Of a stretch of 48,066 bases of DNA, positions 14,994 through 24,544 are shown one piece after another (the stretch's first letter is position 1; each line of letters begins with the position of its first letter). The notes beneath the pieces were generated by a model. It did no database searches and was not told the origin of the DNA. It saw nothing but the letters and a program-made list of their open reading frames with translations. The DNA comes from Clostridia bacterium (lineage in GTDB: Bacteria > Bacillota_A > Clostridia > Christensenellales > Aristaeellaceae): positions 1 through 48,066 of the forward strand of contig JAFWUC010000047.1 in assembly GCA_017518705.1 (NCBI GenBank), written 5' to 3'. The position numbers and the translations under genes are program-made.

Positions 14994-17906
14994 TTACCAG
15001 ATCTCTATACTGTCGATGCCGAAGTACTTTATGGCGTATTCGTCCCTGTATCCTTCCCATCTGCCGTCCTGCCAGCTCCCGTAGTGGGTGAAGCTGTTGG
15101 GACTTGTGAAGTTGGGCTCGGGATCTCCCTTCTGGTGGAAAGGACCGAACACGTTCCTGAGCGAGCTCGTCAGCTCGATCTCCAGGACGTTGTTTCCGGG
15201 TTTGAATTCGAATTCCGTGCCGGCCTTGTCGCTTAACAGCAGCGTTTTCAGTCCCCCGCCGTTCAGGCTCACCCTTGCCGCGGGGTAACGTCCGTTCAGG
15301 CGAAGGTGTTTTTCCGTGCCCCTCGCGTCGATATCCACCGTGAACTTCAGCGTGCCGCCGAAGAACGGGAAACCGTCGGATGCCAGGCCGGCCAGGTTCA
15401 CATAGCGCCTGGGCAACGTGACCGTGAAGCCGGAAGCGCTGATGCAGCGCTTTTCAATGGGCGCGAGCGTGTCTGCTTCAACGCAGAAGTCGCCCCGCAG
15501 GTATACGTTTTCTATATTGGTCTCATAGCACAGGCAGTTCACAAGACTCTCCGTGGTGTTGTCGTGCAGGAAGTACACTCCGTTGTGCACCTTGTATACG
15601 CGCTCGCTCTGGTAATAATCCATGCGCAGCACGATTTCGTTTGCGCCTATCCTGATGAGCCCCGCTATGTCGCAGGACACGAAGCCGGTCCCGAAGTCAC
15701 CTTCACGGTCCGCCTGTACCTCCACCCCGTTCACGGTGATAAGCGTGTTTGGCCCGGTCTCCGCCTCAAGGCGGATGTCGAAAGGCCGGGCGTTGGTGTT
15801 AAAGGCGTACTTAAGGTATATGGTGTGGTTGGTCTGTTCCCGGAGCAGCCGGTCGTTTATGGCCAGGACCGGGAGCTCTTCGGTGTAGTTCTCGCCGTCG
15901 TAGGAAAGCCGCGCCATATCAAGGGGCAGCGTGTTTTTGTCTGCCCGGGTGATCAGCGCCCCAAGTCCGCTCAAGGTCCTGGCTTCACTTTCAGGTTCCT
16001 TTTCCACGCTCACGGCTCTCGCCGAAAGGAACATAAGCGTGGACTCCCCCGCCTCCAGGTCAAGGGGTATCTCGATCCCGTTTGCTCCCCGTTCAAAGTG
16101 GATGTCTTCGAACCGGAGCGTCTCCAGGTTCAGTTTTCGGGCGCCCTGCGCGCGGATCCTCAGGGTGTTGCTCTGCGGCTTATCTTTAGACAGGTTCACG
16201 GCGAATATGAAGTCTCCAAACTCCGCCCTTCTGAGCGTCAGGCGGATGAACTCGCTTTCGCCGGTCAGTTCAAATCCGGGGTTGCCAAGCTCGTCGATGC
16301 CAATATTCCCGGCCAGTTCAAGCGGCTTTTCCTCGCCGTTCACCAGGCGCGGCGCTTCGCCCGCCAGGCACAGCCTGCCGCCGTTTTTAACGAAGTCTTT
16401 AAGCAGCTTCAGCGTGCTTTCGTCTATGGACGGCATTTCGGGCACCACCACGGTCGAATACGCGCACTTGCCTATCACCAGCTTTTTCCCCGCCACGCGC
16501 CCGTATTTTTTCATCAGCGTCTCGTCGCCTATGTGGTGGATCACGCCCCGGGCGCCCAGTTTCTCCACAAGTGCGGTGAATGATGCGTTCAGCGCGCGGG
16601 TAGAGTCCCTGTCCGTCCGTTTGAAAACCGTATATCCCGCATGCAGGGGATGAATAACCAGCGTGTCCGCCATTTCCCGGCTCTCGCTGAGCAGATAGCC
16701 CAGACGCGTGAAATAGTCGTTAAAGCGGCGCATATACATGTTCCAGCTGGTCACGGGAGAGTAAAACGCCGGATAATCCCGCTTTCTCTGTCCGCTCACG
16801 GAGTACGGATACAGGTGGTGGCACACCAGGTTCACGCCGTTGACGAACTGCCATTCCAGTATGCGCTTCAATTCTCTGGGCGTGACATCCCAGCCACAGG
16901 CGGCGAAGCTCTCCGTGAGCACCTGCTTTTTGCCCAGCTGCATCGCCACGGATGAAACCTGGCGCGGCGTGAGTTCGCTGCCGATCTCCCTGCCCAGCCA
17001 GTCCACTCCGGGGATATGCTCATACTCGTAAAACGGCATCACGCCCGCGCAGCCTTCCATCTGGCCCGCCAGATGCTGTTCCTCCACCGCGTGTCCGGTA
17101 AGCTTGCAGCCGTGTTCCTCGCACCAGCGGTAAACCTGCCCAGCAAAGCTCTCCGTAAACAGCTCGTTCATCATCAGCCAGTAACGGTAACGGAAAGCTG
17201 GAGCCTCACGGCAGTCCAGGAACAGGGCGCCGAGTTTGAGAGTGATGTCCTCGGAATAGCGGCTTAGATATCTGGCTCCTATCACGGGCGTATAAGCGGT
17301 GGCGCCCCTGAAGTACTGGGGCTCGTCGGTGAAAAAGCCTATCAGCGCCTTGCCAAAATCGTCCCCCAGCATTTTATAGTACTTGCTGTGGGTCTCCATA
17401 ATGAATTTCTGTACGATCTTCCAGTTGAGCACGTCAACAACTGTGGGGTTCGTCCTGTCGTACACGCAGAAGCAGCCGCTTCCGTCGTCCTCGCTCAGCT
17501 TATACAGCTGACCGTCCTCAACGCGGTAGCAGCCCAGCGCCTCCGGATCGAAGCGCTCCCTCTGTATGCCCTCAAGATAGTGGGCGTGGTTTGCCGGGTC
17601 TTCCAGCAGTTTCATTCCCGCGAAGCCGCTGGGCCAGCCGTTCTCGTCATACGCCCAAGCGCGCATGCCCCGCTTTTTGCTTTCGTCCACGCAGGCGGAT
17701 ATGCACCTGAACCAGTCATCACCCATGTACTCGGTGATCAGTCCGCCTCTGGCGTGCATGAAGAAACCGCCGAAGCCGTCCCTCTTCATGTGGTTGATCT
17801 GGCGCCTCAGCTCCTTGGGCTCAAGCTTGTCGTTCCAGCTCCAGAACGGTATGGGTCTGTAATCCGTAAGGTCGCCTTTAAGGGTCTCGATAATGTTGCT
17901 GCTCAT
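14994..17906 (-). CDS. GH106-like glycoside hydrolase (alpha-L-rhamnosidase type)
   Basis: 970 residues, ATG 17904-17906 after GGAGGCGG; no signal peptide, so intracellular. The N-terminal barrel shows PFWSWNDKLEPKELRRQ, GGFFMHARGG and YDENGWPSG, characteristic of the Glyco_hydro_106 family, then FTDEP (192-196), TGH (270-272) and LTESFAACGWD with Glu332, all shared with the neighbouring paralogue. Beta-sandwich domains fill the C-terminal half. GH106 enzymes release rhamnose from pectic rhamnogalacturonans and related glycans; substrate here is inferred from family only. It is the second gene of a two-gene operon, 46 nt after 17953-21069. No transporter gene is in the cluster. Confidence 0.8.
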   Translation of the reverse strand: MSSNIIETLKGDLTDYRPIPFWSWNDKLEPKELRRQINHMKRDGFGGFFMHARGGLITEYMGDDWFRCISACVDESKKRGMRAWAYDENGWPSGFAGMKLLEDPANHAHYLEGIQRERFDPEALGCYRVEDGQLYKLSEDDGSGCFCVYDRTNPTVVDVLNWKIVQKFIMETHSKYYKMLGDDFGKALIGFFTDEPQYFRGATAYTPVIGARYLSRYSEDITLKLGALFLDCREAPAFRYRYWLMMNELFTESFAGQVYRWCEEHGCKLTGHAVEEQHLAGQMEGCAGVMPFYEYEHIPGVDWLGREIGSELTPRQVSSVAMQLGKKQVLTESFAACGWDVTPRELKRILEWQFVNGVNLVCHHLYPYSVSGQRKRDYPAFYSPVTSWNMYMRRFNDYFTRLGYLLSESREMADTLVIHPLHAGYTVFKRTDRDSTRALNASFTALVEKLGARGVIHHIGDETLMKKYGRVAGKKLVIGKCAYSTVVVPEMPSIDESTLKLLKDFVKNGGRLCLAGEAPRLVNGEEKPLELAGNIGIDELGNPGFELTGESEFIRLTLRRAEFGDFIFAVNLSKDKPQSNTLRIRAQGARKLNLETLRFEDIHFERGANGIEIPLDLEAGESTLMFLSARAVSVEKEPESEARTLSGLGALITRADKNTLPLDMARLSYDGENYTEELPVLAINDRLLREQTNHTIYLKYAFNTNARPFDIRLEAETGPNTLITVNGVEVQADREGDFGTGFVSCDIAGLIRIGANEIVLRMDYYQSERVYKVHNGVYFLHDNTTESLVNCLCYETNIENVYLRGDFCVEADTLAPIEKRCISASGFTVTLPRRYVNLAGLASDGFPFFGGTLKFTVDIDARGTEKHLRLNGRYPAARVSLNGGGLKTLLLSDKAGTEFEFKPGNNVLEIELTSSLRNVFGPFHQKGDPEPNFTSPNSFTHYGSWQDGRWEGYRDEYAIKYFGIDSIEIW

Positions 17907-17952
17907 TGTGCCGCCTCCGTTTTTAAGCAGTCCGCTCTGAAAGTCCTTTGTC

Positions 17953-20900
17953 TTACTGTTTTGCGGGCACCGCGCCGGAAAGCTCCGGGCTCTTCAGTAT
18001 GCCCATCGGGTTGAATTCGTACTCGTACTTCCACAGATCCCCCTCGCTGCGCCAGGAATTGGGGCTCTGGTAGTAATATATGCCCTGGGTGTGGTGCAGC
18101 TGCCCGAAACTGTTGATGCGGGTGCCGTACAGCCTCAGCACCAGTTCGTGCCTTCCCGGCTCAAGCCCTTTGATCTCGAGCCTGTAGGGAGAAAACGCTA
18201 TCATGCCCGCGTCCTTCCCGTCCACGAACGCCTTGACCAGCCCTCCCCGCCAGTGGGGCACCCTTACGGCAAAGTCGCCGCAGGCGTTTACGGGAATAAT
18301 GTATTCAACGTTTCCAGTGTAGAACGGCAGTCCCTGCTCGACCACCGAACCGAAACCCAGTTTTTCGGGAAGAGGTATCAGCGTTTTGACCGTGCCGTTA
18401 ACCCTCACGCCGAAGTCCCCCAGCAGGTAGAATGCTTCCAGATTCGTGCGTTTGCCTATGGGCGTGCGCACGGTCAGCACGTTTTCGCCCTTTTTGAGCC
18501 CCGGCAGGGCGATCCGCTTTATGTCCCGGTCCACGAACCAGCCCGTGACATCGGTATCGACGGTTTCGCCGTTCAGGCATATCCGGGCCAGTTCCGGGTC
18601 CTCCAGCGCCAGATAGGGACAAGGAACTTCCACTTCGCTGGGGATCGTGAAGCGCACGTCTATAAAATGCTCGTTGGGCTCGTCGGGTATCAGGTATGGC
18701 TGCATGACTTCCTTCCTGCGGGGAGGAATGCCCAGCGCCCTGCGCGCGGCGTTGTCCATGCGCAGTATCTCTTCCTTTGGCTGCCATTCGCCTCCGTCCA
18801 GTGCGTACTCGCCCATATCCAGCAGACACATGTTGGGTTCCGAGAGCCTGAACCTGACCGGCTCCATAATAAGCGCAGCCTGTTTGTCCCGGCTTGGGAT
18901 GTTTATGAATTCGGGAGCACGGGTCCGCTCCTGTGCGGGTTCGAGCCACAGCAGCAGGCTGTCGTGCAGATGCCACGTTTTTTCGAAGACCGTCCTGCCT
19001 TCCGAGACTGCGGCATCCAGCGGGCGTATATCGCCGCTCACGGTGTCGTACAGGGTGAGCTTATACTCTCCGTTCAGAATAAAACGCAGTTTCTGATCGT
19101 TCTCCACGTCCGGAGAAGGCGGGTTTTTGCCGTTGGCCACAAACAGCCACATGCCGCCTTTGTCCTGCCTCAGCTGGTATAAAAGCGTGTCAGCCTGCAC
19201 TCCTTTGTCGTCGCGGATGTCTATAAAGCGCAGGTCTTCCAGCGCGCTCAGTATTGCGGTCTTGCTGAAATCCAGCCTTTCTCCCCGCATAAACAGCTTT
19301 TTCGCACGGTCGGAAGGCAGCGCATCCACGTGCGTCGGTGCGTCTCCCGTGAACAGCAGCCTGCCGCCTGCGTCAACAAAGCTTTCCAGCCTGTCAAGGG
19401 TGGTAGACCTTAGAGTAGTCAGTCCAGGCGCGATCACGGCGTCGTAGCTCATCTGCCCCACGCGAAGCGGGCAAGCGCCCTTTTCGCACTGCTCCGGCAG
19501 CACCGCCTCGGAGATGAAATCGAAATCTATCAGCCCGAACAGCAGCATCTCGGTCAGTTCCTTAAACTGGCTCTCCATGCGGCTGCGCTCGGCTTCCGTC
19601 TGCGCCATGGGGCCCCAGTACAGCCAGTAACTCTCTATGGGATGTATGACCGCGACCTTAGCCACAGCCTTGCCGCGGGTCATCGCCGTGTTCAGCCGGG
19701 CGAAATGATCTTCCACCATCGAAAATTCTTTCCACCAGGGAGACTGATACCCTATGGACGCGGGATAGTCCCGCTTGGCTTCGCCCTTCATGGTCATCCA
19801 GGTCAGGTGCGGCACGCGCACAGTGACACCCAGGGCTGCCTGCCAGTCCCCCTGAAGCTTGTAGCCCCTGAAGTCGTAGTCCCATCCGGTCACGCCGTAA
19901 AGCTCGCTCAGCATGCCTTCCTTGCCGCATTGGCGCACTATGGACTGGGTCTGCTTGGCGGTGGTATATTCGTGGAAGTCGCACAGCATGTCTATGCCGG
20001 GTATGCCGAAATGGGGATAGCAGCGCATGGCGTCGCCCATGGCGTTGGTCTGTCCCCTGAGGGTGGGTTCCAGATCGCAGTGGCCCGTAAACTTGATGCC
20101 CCTCGCGTCACACCAGGAGCCTATCTGCCCGCAGTAGTTCCGGGCAAACCGTTCCGCTATATAGTTGTGGAAGCGCCAGCGGAATTGGGACAAGCTGCCG
20201 TCCGCGTTTTCCCAGACCAGTTCGGGTATCTTGTCCAGTATGTCCTCTGAATACTCTTTCTCAAACAAATCCGGAAGCTCCCAGGTCCAGGGAAAGACCA
20301 CATTTTCGGTGTCGCCAGGAAAGGCCAGAGGCCGTTTGCGCGCGGCTTTGGGTTCGTCCGTGAATATCGAGGGCACTGTTGATCCAAAATCGTTTTTTAA
20401 TTCCCGGTAATACGCTTCGTGCGTGATATCTATAAATGTCCTTACCGCGTCGGTAGACAGCGTGTCCGCGTAAGGCCTGCCGTTGAACCACGGGTCCTCC
20501 GCGGCGTGTTCCTGGTACGCGTACCATTTGGTGCCCTCCGCCGGCTCGTTTTCCCCGATCCTGCGGTAAGAGACCAGCCTGCCGTCCCCGTTAAGCTTCA
20601 CATCGTACGCAGCCAGGAATATCCCATTTTCCTGCCGGGCGGACCTTTGCCCATTCCCGGGTCCGGGCGTCTTGGAACCGTCGTCCCCGGCGCAAGGCGT
20701 GACCGTGAGAACGAGCATCTGCATGGCGAAAGCGGGGTCTTTGGCCGTCACTTTACCGCCTGCAGTACCGGAAGGCCACCTGTCCTCATCGTAAAGCCAC
20801 GCCAGCATCTTGTTCTGCCGCGCTTCCTCCACACAGTGCCTGACATGGCCCATGAATTCCCCGTCCAGGTACGGGCTGTCCATGCCCGTTCTCACGTGCA

Positions 20901-21069
20901 TATGGAAACCGCCCATTCCCATTTCCCTGAGCATTTGTATCTGCCGGGACAGAGTCTCGTCGTTCAGCCGTCCGTTCCAGGCCCAGAACGGCGTGCCCCT
21001 GTACTCGCTGGTAGGGTTTTCAAAAAGCTGTTCAGACAGCCTGTCTTCCCCGGATCTAGGGTAAAGCAT
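17953..21069 (-). CDS. GH106-like glycoside hydrolase, paralogue
   Basis: 1038 residues from ATG 21067-21069, preceded by AAAGGA; first gene of the pair. N-terminal motifs PFWAWNGRLNDETLSRQ, GGFHMHVRTG and YDEDRWPSGTAGG identify the family; FTDEP (236-240), TGH (328-330) and LSELYGVTGWD with Glu389 line up with those of the downstream gene. The two proteins share order of motifs but are clearly diverged elsewhere, so they likely act on different linkages of one substrate. No export signal. A near-consensus promoter lies upstream. Which residues are catalytic is inferred from conservation between the two copies. Confidence 0.8.
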   Translation of the reverse strand: MLYPRSGEDRLSEQLFENPTSEYRGTPFWAWNGRLNDETLSRQIQMLREMGMGGFHMHVRTGMDSPYLDGEFMGHVRHCVEEARQNKMLAWLYDEDRWPSGTAGGKVTAKDPAFAMQMLVLTVTPCAGDDGSKTPGPGNGQRSARQENGIFLAAYDVKLNGDGRLVSYRRIGENEPAEGTKWYAYQEHAAEDPWFNGRPYADTLSTDAVRTFIDITHEAYYRELKNDFGSTVPSIFTDEPKAARKRPLAFPGDTENVVFPWTWELPDLFEKEYSEDILDKIPELVWENADGSLSQFRWRFHNYIAERFARNYCGQIGSWCDARGIKFTGHCDLEPTLRGQTNAMGDAMRCYPHFGIPGIDMLCDFHEYTTAKQTQSIVRQCGKEGMLSELYGVTGWDYDFRGYKLQGDWQAALGVTVRVPHLTWMTMKGEAKRDYPASIGYQSPWWKEFSMVEDHFARLNTAMTRGKAVAKVAVIHPIESYWLYWGPMAQTEAERSRMESQFKELTEMLLFGLIDFDFISEAVLPEQCEKGACPLRVGQMSYDAVIAPGLTTLRSTTLDRLESFVDAGGRLLFTGDAPTHVDALPSDRAKKLFMRGERLDFSKTAILSALEDLRFIDIRDDKGVQADTLLYQLRQDKGGMWLFVANGKNPPSPDVENDQKLRFILNGEYKLTLYDTVSGDIRPLDAAVSEGRTVFEKTWHLHDSLLLWLEPAQERTRAPEFINIPSRDKQAALIMEPVRFRLSEPNMCLLDMGEYALDGGEWQPKEEILRMDNAARRALGIPPRRKEVMQPYLIPDEPNEHFIDVRFTIPSEVEVPCPYLALEDPELARICLNGETVDTDVTGWFVDRDIKRIALPGLKKGENVLTVRTPIGKRTNLEAFYLLGDFGVRVNGTVKTLIPLPEKLGFGSVVEQGLPFYTGNVEYIIPVNACGDFAVRVPHWRGGLVKAFVDGKDAGMIAFSPYRLEIKGLEPGRHELVLRLYGTRINSFGQLHHTQGIYYYQSPNSWRSEGDLWKYEYEFNPMGILKSPELSGAVPAKQ

Positions 21070-21108
21070 CTTTTACTGTCCTTTCCGGCGCACTGTATTC
21101 TGACTTGA

Positions 21109-21137
21109 ATAATACACCATTCTTTAATAAATGTCAA
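21109..21137 (-). promoter_or_regulatory. Promoter of the GH106 operon
   Basis: Minus strand: TTGACA (21137-21132), 17-nt spacer, TATTAT (21114-21109) with TG just upstream. Divergent from the guaB promoter. No obvious operator repeat was seen nearby, although sugar-responsive control would be expected. Confidence 0.8.
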
Positions 21138-21170
21138 ACCGCTTTTGCCCCATAATTAACCTTGCCATTC

Positions 21171-21199
21171 TTGACATTGTATACTTAGTCTGCTAAAAT
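21171..21199 (+). promoter_or_regulatory. Promoter of guaB
   Basis: TTGACA (21171-21176), 17-nt spacer, TAAAAT (21194-21199). The leader before ATG 21224 is short, so no purine riboswitch fits. Confidence 0.85.
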
Positions 21200-21223
21200 T
21201 GCCAAAACTGTTTTGGAGGGGAA

Positions 21224-22735
21224 ATGATGGCTTACTTCTATAACGAACCCTGCCACACTTTTAACGAGTACCTGCTGATTCCCGGGTACACCGGGCCGGA
21301 CTGTGTGCCCGCGAACGTATCCCTTTCAACGCCCCTGGCCAAATTCCGCCCGGGGAAGGACTCATCCCGCCTGACCCTGAACATTCCCCTGGTTTCCGCC
21401 ATCATGCAGAGCGTTTCGGACGACCGTCTGGCCATAGCGCTTGCGAAAGAAGGCGGAATTTCGTTTATTTACGGAGCCCAGTCCGTCGAAAGCCAGGCGC
21501 AGATGGTCGCCAAGGTCAAAAGCTACAAGGCGGGCTTCGTGGTCTCCGCCAGCAACCTGACTCCTGACAGCACGCTCAGGGACGTGATCAACCTCAAGGA
21601 GAAAAACGGTTTCTCCACCATAGCGGTGACCCACGACGGCAGCGCCCACGGCAAACTCATGGGCATCGTCACCAGCCGCGACTACCGCATCAGCCGCATG
21701 AGCGGAGACGAAAAGGTCTCCACGTTCATGACTCCCTTCTCTAAGCTGGTCACCGCCCCCGAAAGCGTGACACTCAAGGAAGCCAACGACATCATCTGGG
21801 ACCACAAGATCAACGCCCTGCCCATAGTCGACAATGAAGGCTGCCTCAAATACTTCGTATTCAGGAAGGACTACGACAGCCACAAAGACAATCCCCTGGA
21901 GCTGCTCGACGAGCAGAAACGTTTCCGCGTAGGTGCGGGCATCAACACCCGTGACTATAAAGAAAGAGTGCCCGCCCTGCTCAAAGCCGGCGCCGACGCG
22001 CTGTGCATGGATTCCTCGGAAGGCTACAGCTGCTACCAGGCGGAGTGCCTGAAATGGATACGCGAGAATTACGGTGACAGCGTGATCGTAGGCGCAGGCA
22101 ACGTGGTGGACGCGGACGCGTTCCGTTTCCTGGCCGATGCGGGCGCGGACTTCATCAAGATCGGCATCGGCGGCGGTTCCATATGCATCACCCGCGAGAC
22201 CAAGGGCATAGGCCGCGGCCAGGCCACATCGGTCATCGAAGTTGCGGCGGAGCGCGACAAGTATTACAAGGAGACCGGCGTGTACATCCCCCTGTGCTCC
22301 GACGGCGGCATAGTTTACGACCATCATATGACTCTGGCCCTCGCCATGGGCGCTGACTTCATCATGCTGGGCCGTTACTTCGCACGCTTTGACGAGAGCC
22401 CCGGAGCCAAGGTCATGGTAAACGGCGCTTACATGAAGGAATACTGGGGCGAAGGCTCCAACCGTGCCCGCAACTGGCAGAGGTACGATCTGGGCGGTGC
22501 CGGCAAACTGAGCTTCGAGGAAGGCGTCGACAGCTATGTAACTTACGCCGGAAGCTTAAGGGACAATGTGGAATTGAGCCTGTACAAAGTCAAGTCCACC
22601 ATGTGCAACTGCGGCGTCAAGAGCATTCCCGAACTGCACAAGAACGCCCGGCTCACCCTCGTATCCCCCACCTCCATAATAGAAGGCGGCTACCACGACG
22701 TTACTCTGCACACCAGCACCACACAAATAAAATAA
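21224..22735 (+). CDS. guaB: IMP dehydrogenase
   Basis: 503 residues; GGAGGGG precedes two adjacent ATGs (21224 and 21227), either usable. It oxidises IMP to XMP with NAD, the committed step of GMP synthesis. The barrel starts [14 protein letters not shown]; two CBS repeats lie at roughly 105-225 ([31 protein letters not shown]). The catalytic loop reads [20 protein letters not shown] with Cys321, and the flap region contains the Arg-Tyr of RNWQRYD. Length is normal. This form, with [10 protein letters not shown], belongs to a common Firmicutes subgroup. Single-gene unit on the strand opposite to the flanking glycosidase genes. Confidence 0.95.
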   Translation: MMAYFYNEPCHTFNEYLLIPGYTGPDCVPANVSLSTPLAKFRPGKDSSRLTLNIPLVSAIMQSVSDDRLAIALAKEGGISFIYGAQSVESQAQMVAKVKSYKAGFVVSASNLTPDSTLRDVINLKEKNGFSTIAVTHDGSAHGKLMGIVTSRDYRISRMSGDEKVSTFMTPFSKLVTAPESVTLKEANDIIWDHKINALPIVDNEGCLKYFVFRKDYDSHKDNPLELLDEQKRFRVGAGINTRDYKERVPALLKAGADALCMDSSEGYSCYQAECLKWIRENYGDSVIVGAGNVVDADAFRFLADAGADFIKIGIGGGSICITRETKGIGRGQATSVIEVAAERDKYYKETGVYIPLCSDGGIVYDHHMTLALAMGADFIMLGRYFARFDESPGAKVMVNGAYMKEYWGEGSNRARNWQRYDLGGAGKLSFEEGVDSYVTYAGSLRDNVELSLYKVKSTMCNCGVKSIPELHKNARLTLVSPTSIIEGGYHDVTLHTSTTQIK

Positions 22736-22749
22736 GCAGTATAATAACG

Positions 22750-22777
22750 ATCCCCCGGACCGCGCGGTCCGGGGGAT
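22750..22777. terminator. Terminator of guaB
   Basis: A perfect 28-bp palindrome: ATCCCCCGGACC, GCGC loop, GGTCCGGGGGAT, then TTTCTT on the plus strand. It also lies beyond the stop of the converging gene at 22789. Confidence 0.9.
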
Positions 22778-22788
22778 TTCTTATGCTA

Positions 22789-24462
22789 TTAATGTGCCTG
22801 CGGCGGCAGGGCTTTTATGTGTATCACCGCGTCCTCTCCGGGCTTCTGTTCAAGCGTGAACTTTCCCGCAGAGCAGCAGCTTTCGTTTATCTCACCCGTC
22901 ACGGGGTTCAGCACGCGCACGCGGCTAGCCGGCACCTCGATCTCCAATCTGCCGCCAAAGGGCAGATAGATGAGATACTCCTTCCCCTCTTCGCCCATGC
23001 AGCAGCACAGCCTGTCGCACACGCACTTTTCGTGCATGGGTTCCATGCGCCAGAAGCTTACCCCGGCTTCCATAAAGCTTCTGAGTGTTTTCAGATAATC
23101 GTATATTACCGGTATGCCGCCCAGGGAAAACTTGATCTCCTCCGTCAGCTTGTCTCCGGTTATGGGAGCGAAATGCCTGTCGCTCCGGCCCATTATGTAA
23201 CCCGAGGCGGCGGCGATCCAGTACATGCGCCTTTCCCGCTCATAGTTGCCGTTGTTGGAAGAGGTCATTTCGCCTATCACCATGGGGCGGTTGAACTGCC
23301 AGTAAAGCTTGCCGTAGTCCCGCATCGCCAGATAGTAATAATACTCATCGTCCCGCTGATAATTTCTGGGATCCTGCGTGAGCACGAAATCGTTGCCCTG
23401 CTCGCGCACCATAAGCGGATGGTATGTGGTGTCGCCGAAAGTGCGCAGGCGTCCGTAGGGATCCTTGAGCGCGATATAGCGTCCCCAATACTTGTACCAC
23501 TCAGCCACGGGTTCAACGGGCATAAGCGCGCCTTTAAGCATCCTTTCCGGCAGCACGGCCAGGTTTGCGTTCTCTGCGCCCACTTCCCACAAAACGTTGC
23601 TGAAGCACGCCAGGCGGGCCATGGTATACTTTATGTACCTGCCTATGTACTTGCGGGACAGGGGATTGTTCACGTCGAACAGGTTGCGCCAGCACACGTC
23701 CACGTCCACGCCCGCGTCGCTTTCCAGCCAGCCGCCGTTCTTTACGTTATAGGGGTGGTTGTTCCATTCCCTGGGGCGGATCAGCGAATCGTCGTACAGG
23801 ACCTCAAACGCGTAGAACAGATCCCTCTGCTTGGCGTGGGCAAGATTTTGCTCCCACCTCCGGTAAAAGTCCAGGTTGAACCGTTCCTTGTCTATCAGGT
23901 TCTTTTCCGCGTCAACTATCTTCCACGGCCACACGAAGCTGGTGTCGGTGATGCTCTTCTGCCGGGCGTACAACTCGCTCATGCCCACCACCATGTTCAC
24001 CCCGTGGTCGGCGAGTATGTCGAAGAACCTGTCAAAATCCTCCCGGGAAGGCTGCTGGAATTCCAGGTCCTCAAACGGCAGCTCGTGTCCGTTGGCGGTG
24101 TGCGGGAACCAGCCGTCGTTCACTATCAGCTGCGCGGAGCCGTCTGCTCTGAAAAACCAGTTGGGAAACTGGGGGTTCAGCGTGAGGGGCCCTTTTGATA
24201 CGGCCTGCGTGCAGATAAACTCGCCGGTCCTGCCGTTTAGCTCCGCCAGGTCGGAGCGCGTCACATATCGCCACACGCCTTCTTTGGGCGGAGAAAACCT
24301 GACGCGCCATGTGTACCCGCCGTCATAGAAGCCGTCCACGGTATAGCTCAGGTCCCCGCAGGTGAACTCGACTTCGACATCCACTTCGGTGAACGGGTTG
24401 CCAAACTCCTTCCGGACAATAAAGCTGTCCTCGAATATCTCCCATTTCGGTACGCTGCGCAT
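22789..24462 (-). CDS. DUF5060-containing glycoside hydrolase (clan GH-A, DUF4038/GH140-like)
   Basis: 557 residues, ATG 24460-24462 with GGGAG upstream; no signal peptide. Residues 1-85 form an Ig-like DUF5060 domain (TVDGFYDGGYTWRVRFSPP). A TIM-barrel follows, with the probable acid/base glutamate in NVLWEVGAEN (Glu297) and nucleophile in MVIGEMTSSN (Glu398). The last 75 residues are a small beta domain (EVPASRVRVLNPVTGE) as in DUF5605-type proteins. Relatives include apiosidase-like enzymes acting on rhamnogalacturonan II and other plant glycans. Together with the GH106 pair it suggests breakdown of imported pectic oligosaccharides. Exact substrate unknown. No clear promoter between it and the terminator at 24519-24539. 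Confidence 0.75.
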   Translation of the reverse strand: MRSVPKWEIFEDSFIVRKEFGNPFTEVDVEVEFTCGDLSYTVDGFYDGGYTWRVRFSPPKEGVWRYVTRSDLAELNGRTGEFICTQAVSKGPLTLNPQFPNWFFRADGSAQLIVNDGWFPHTANGHELPFEDLEFQQPSREDFDRFFDILADHGVNMVVGMSELYARQKSITDTSFVWPWKIVDAEKNLIDKERFNLDFYRRWEQNLAHAKQRDLFYAFEVLYDDSLIRPREWNNHPYNVKNGGWLESDAGVDVDVCWRNLFDVNNPLSRKYIGRYIKYTMARLACFSNVLWEVGAENANLAVLPERMLKGALMPVEPVAEWYKYWGRYIALKDPYGRLRTFGDTTYHPLMVREQGNDFVLTQDPRNYQRDDEYYYYLAMRDYGKLYWQFNRPMVIGEMTSSNNGNYERERRMYWIAAASGYIMGRSDRHFAPITGDKLTEEIKFSLGGIPVIYDYLKTLRSFMEAGVSFWRMEPMHEKCVCDRLCCCMGEEGKEYLIYLPFGGRLEIEVPASRVRVLNPVTGEINESCCSAGKFTLEQKPGEDAVIHIKALPPQAH

Positions 24463-24518
24463 GCTATCACTCCCTCTGTGGCGTCACAGCCCGGTTTGTT
24501 TATCAGTGTAAAATCAAA

Positions 24519-24539
24519 CGGGCGGCACTGCGCCGCCCG
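24519..24539 (-). terminator. Terminator of the AAA+ ATPase gene
   Basis: CGGGCGGC (24519-24526) pairs with GCCGCCCG (24532-24539); on the minus strand TTTGATTTT follows. Confidence 0.85.
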
Positions 24540-24544
24540 GTATT

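Noticed and set aside
15306..16583. A 425-codon plus-strand open frame inside the GH106 gene
   Set aside because: Antisense shadow of a gene with clear family motifs; no recognisable protein sequence.
21200..21223. A purine riboswitch before guaB
   Set aside because: Only about 20 nt lie between the predicted transcription start and the start codon, too short for an aptamer.
22603..24198. A 531-codon plus-strand open frame spanning the guaB end and the DUF5060 gene
   Set aside because: It crosses the strong guaB terminator and lies antisense to a recognised glycosidase.
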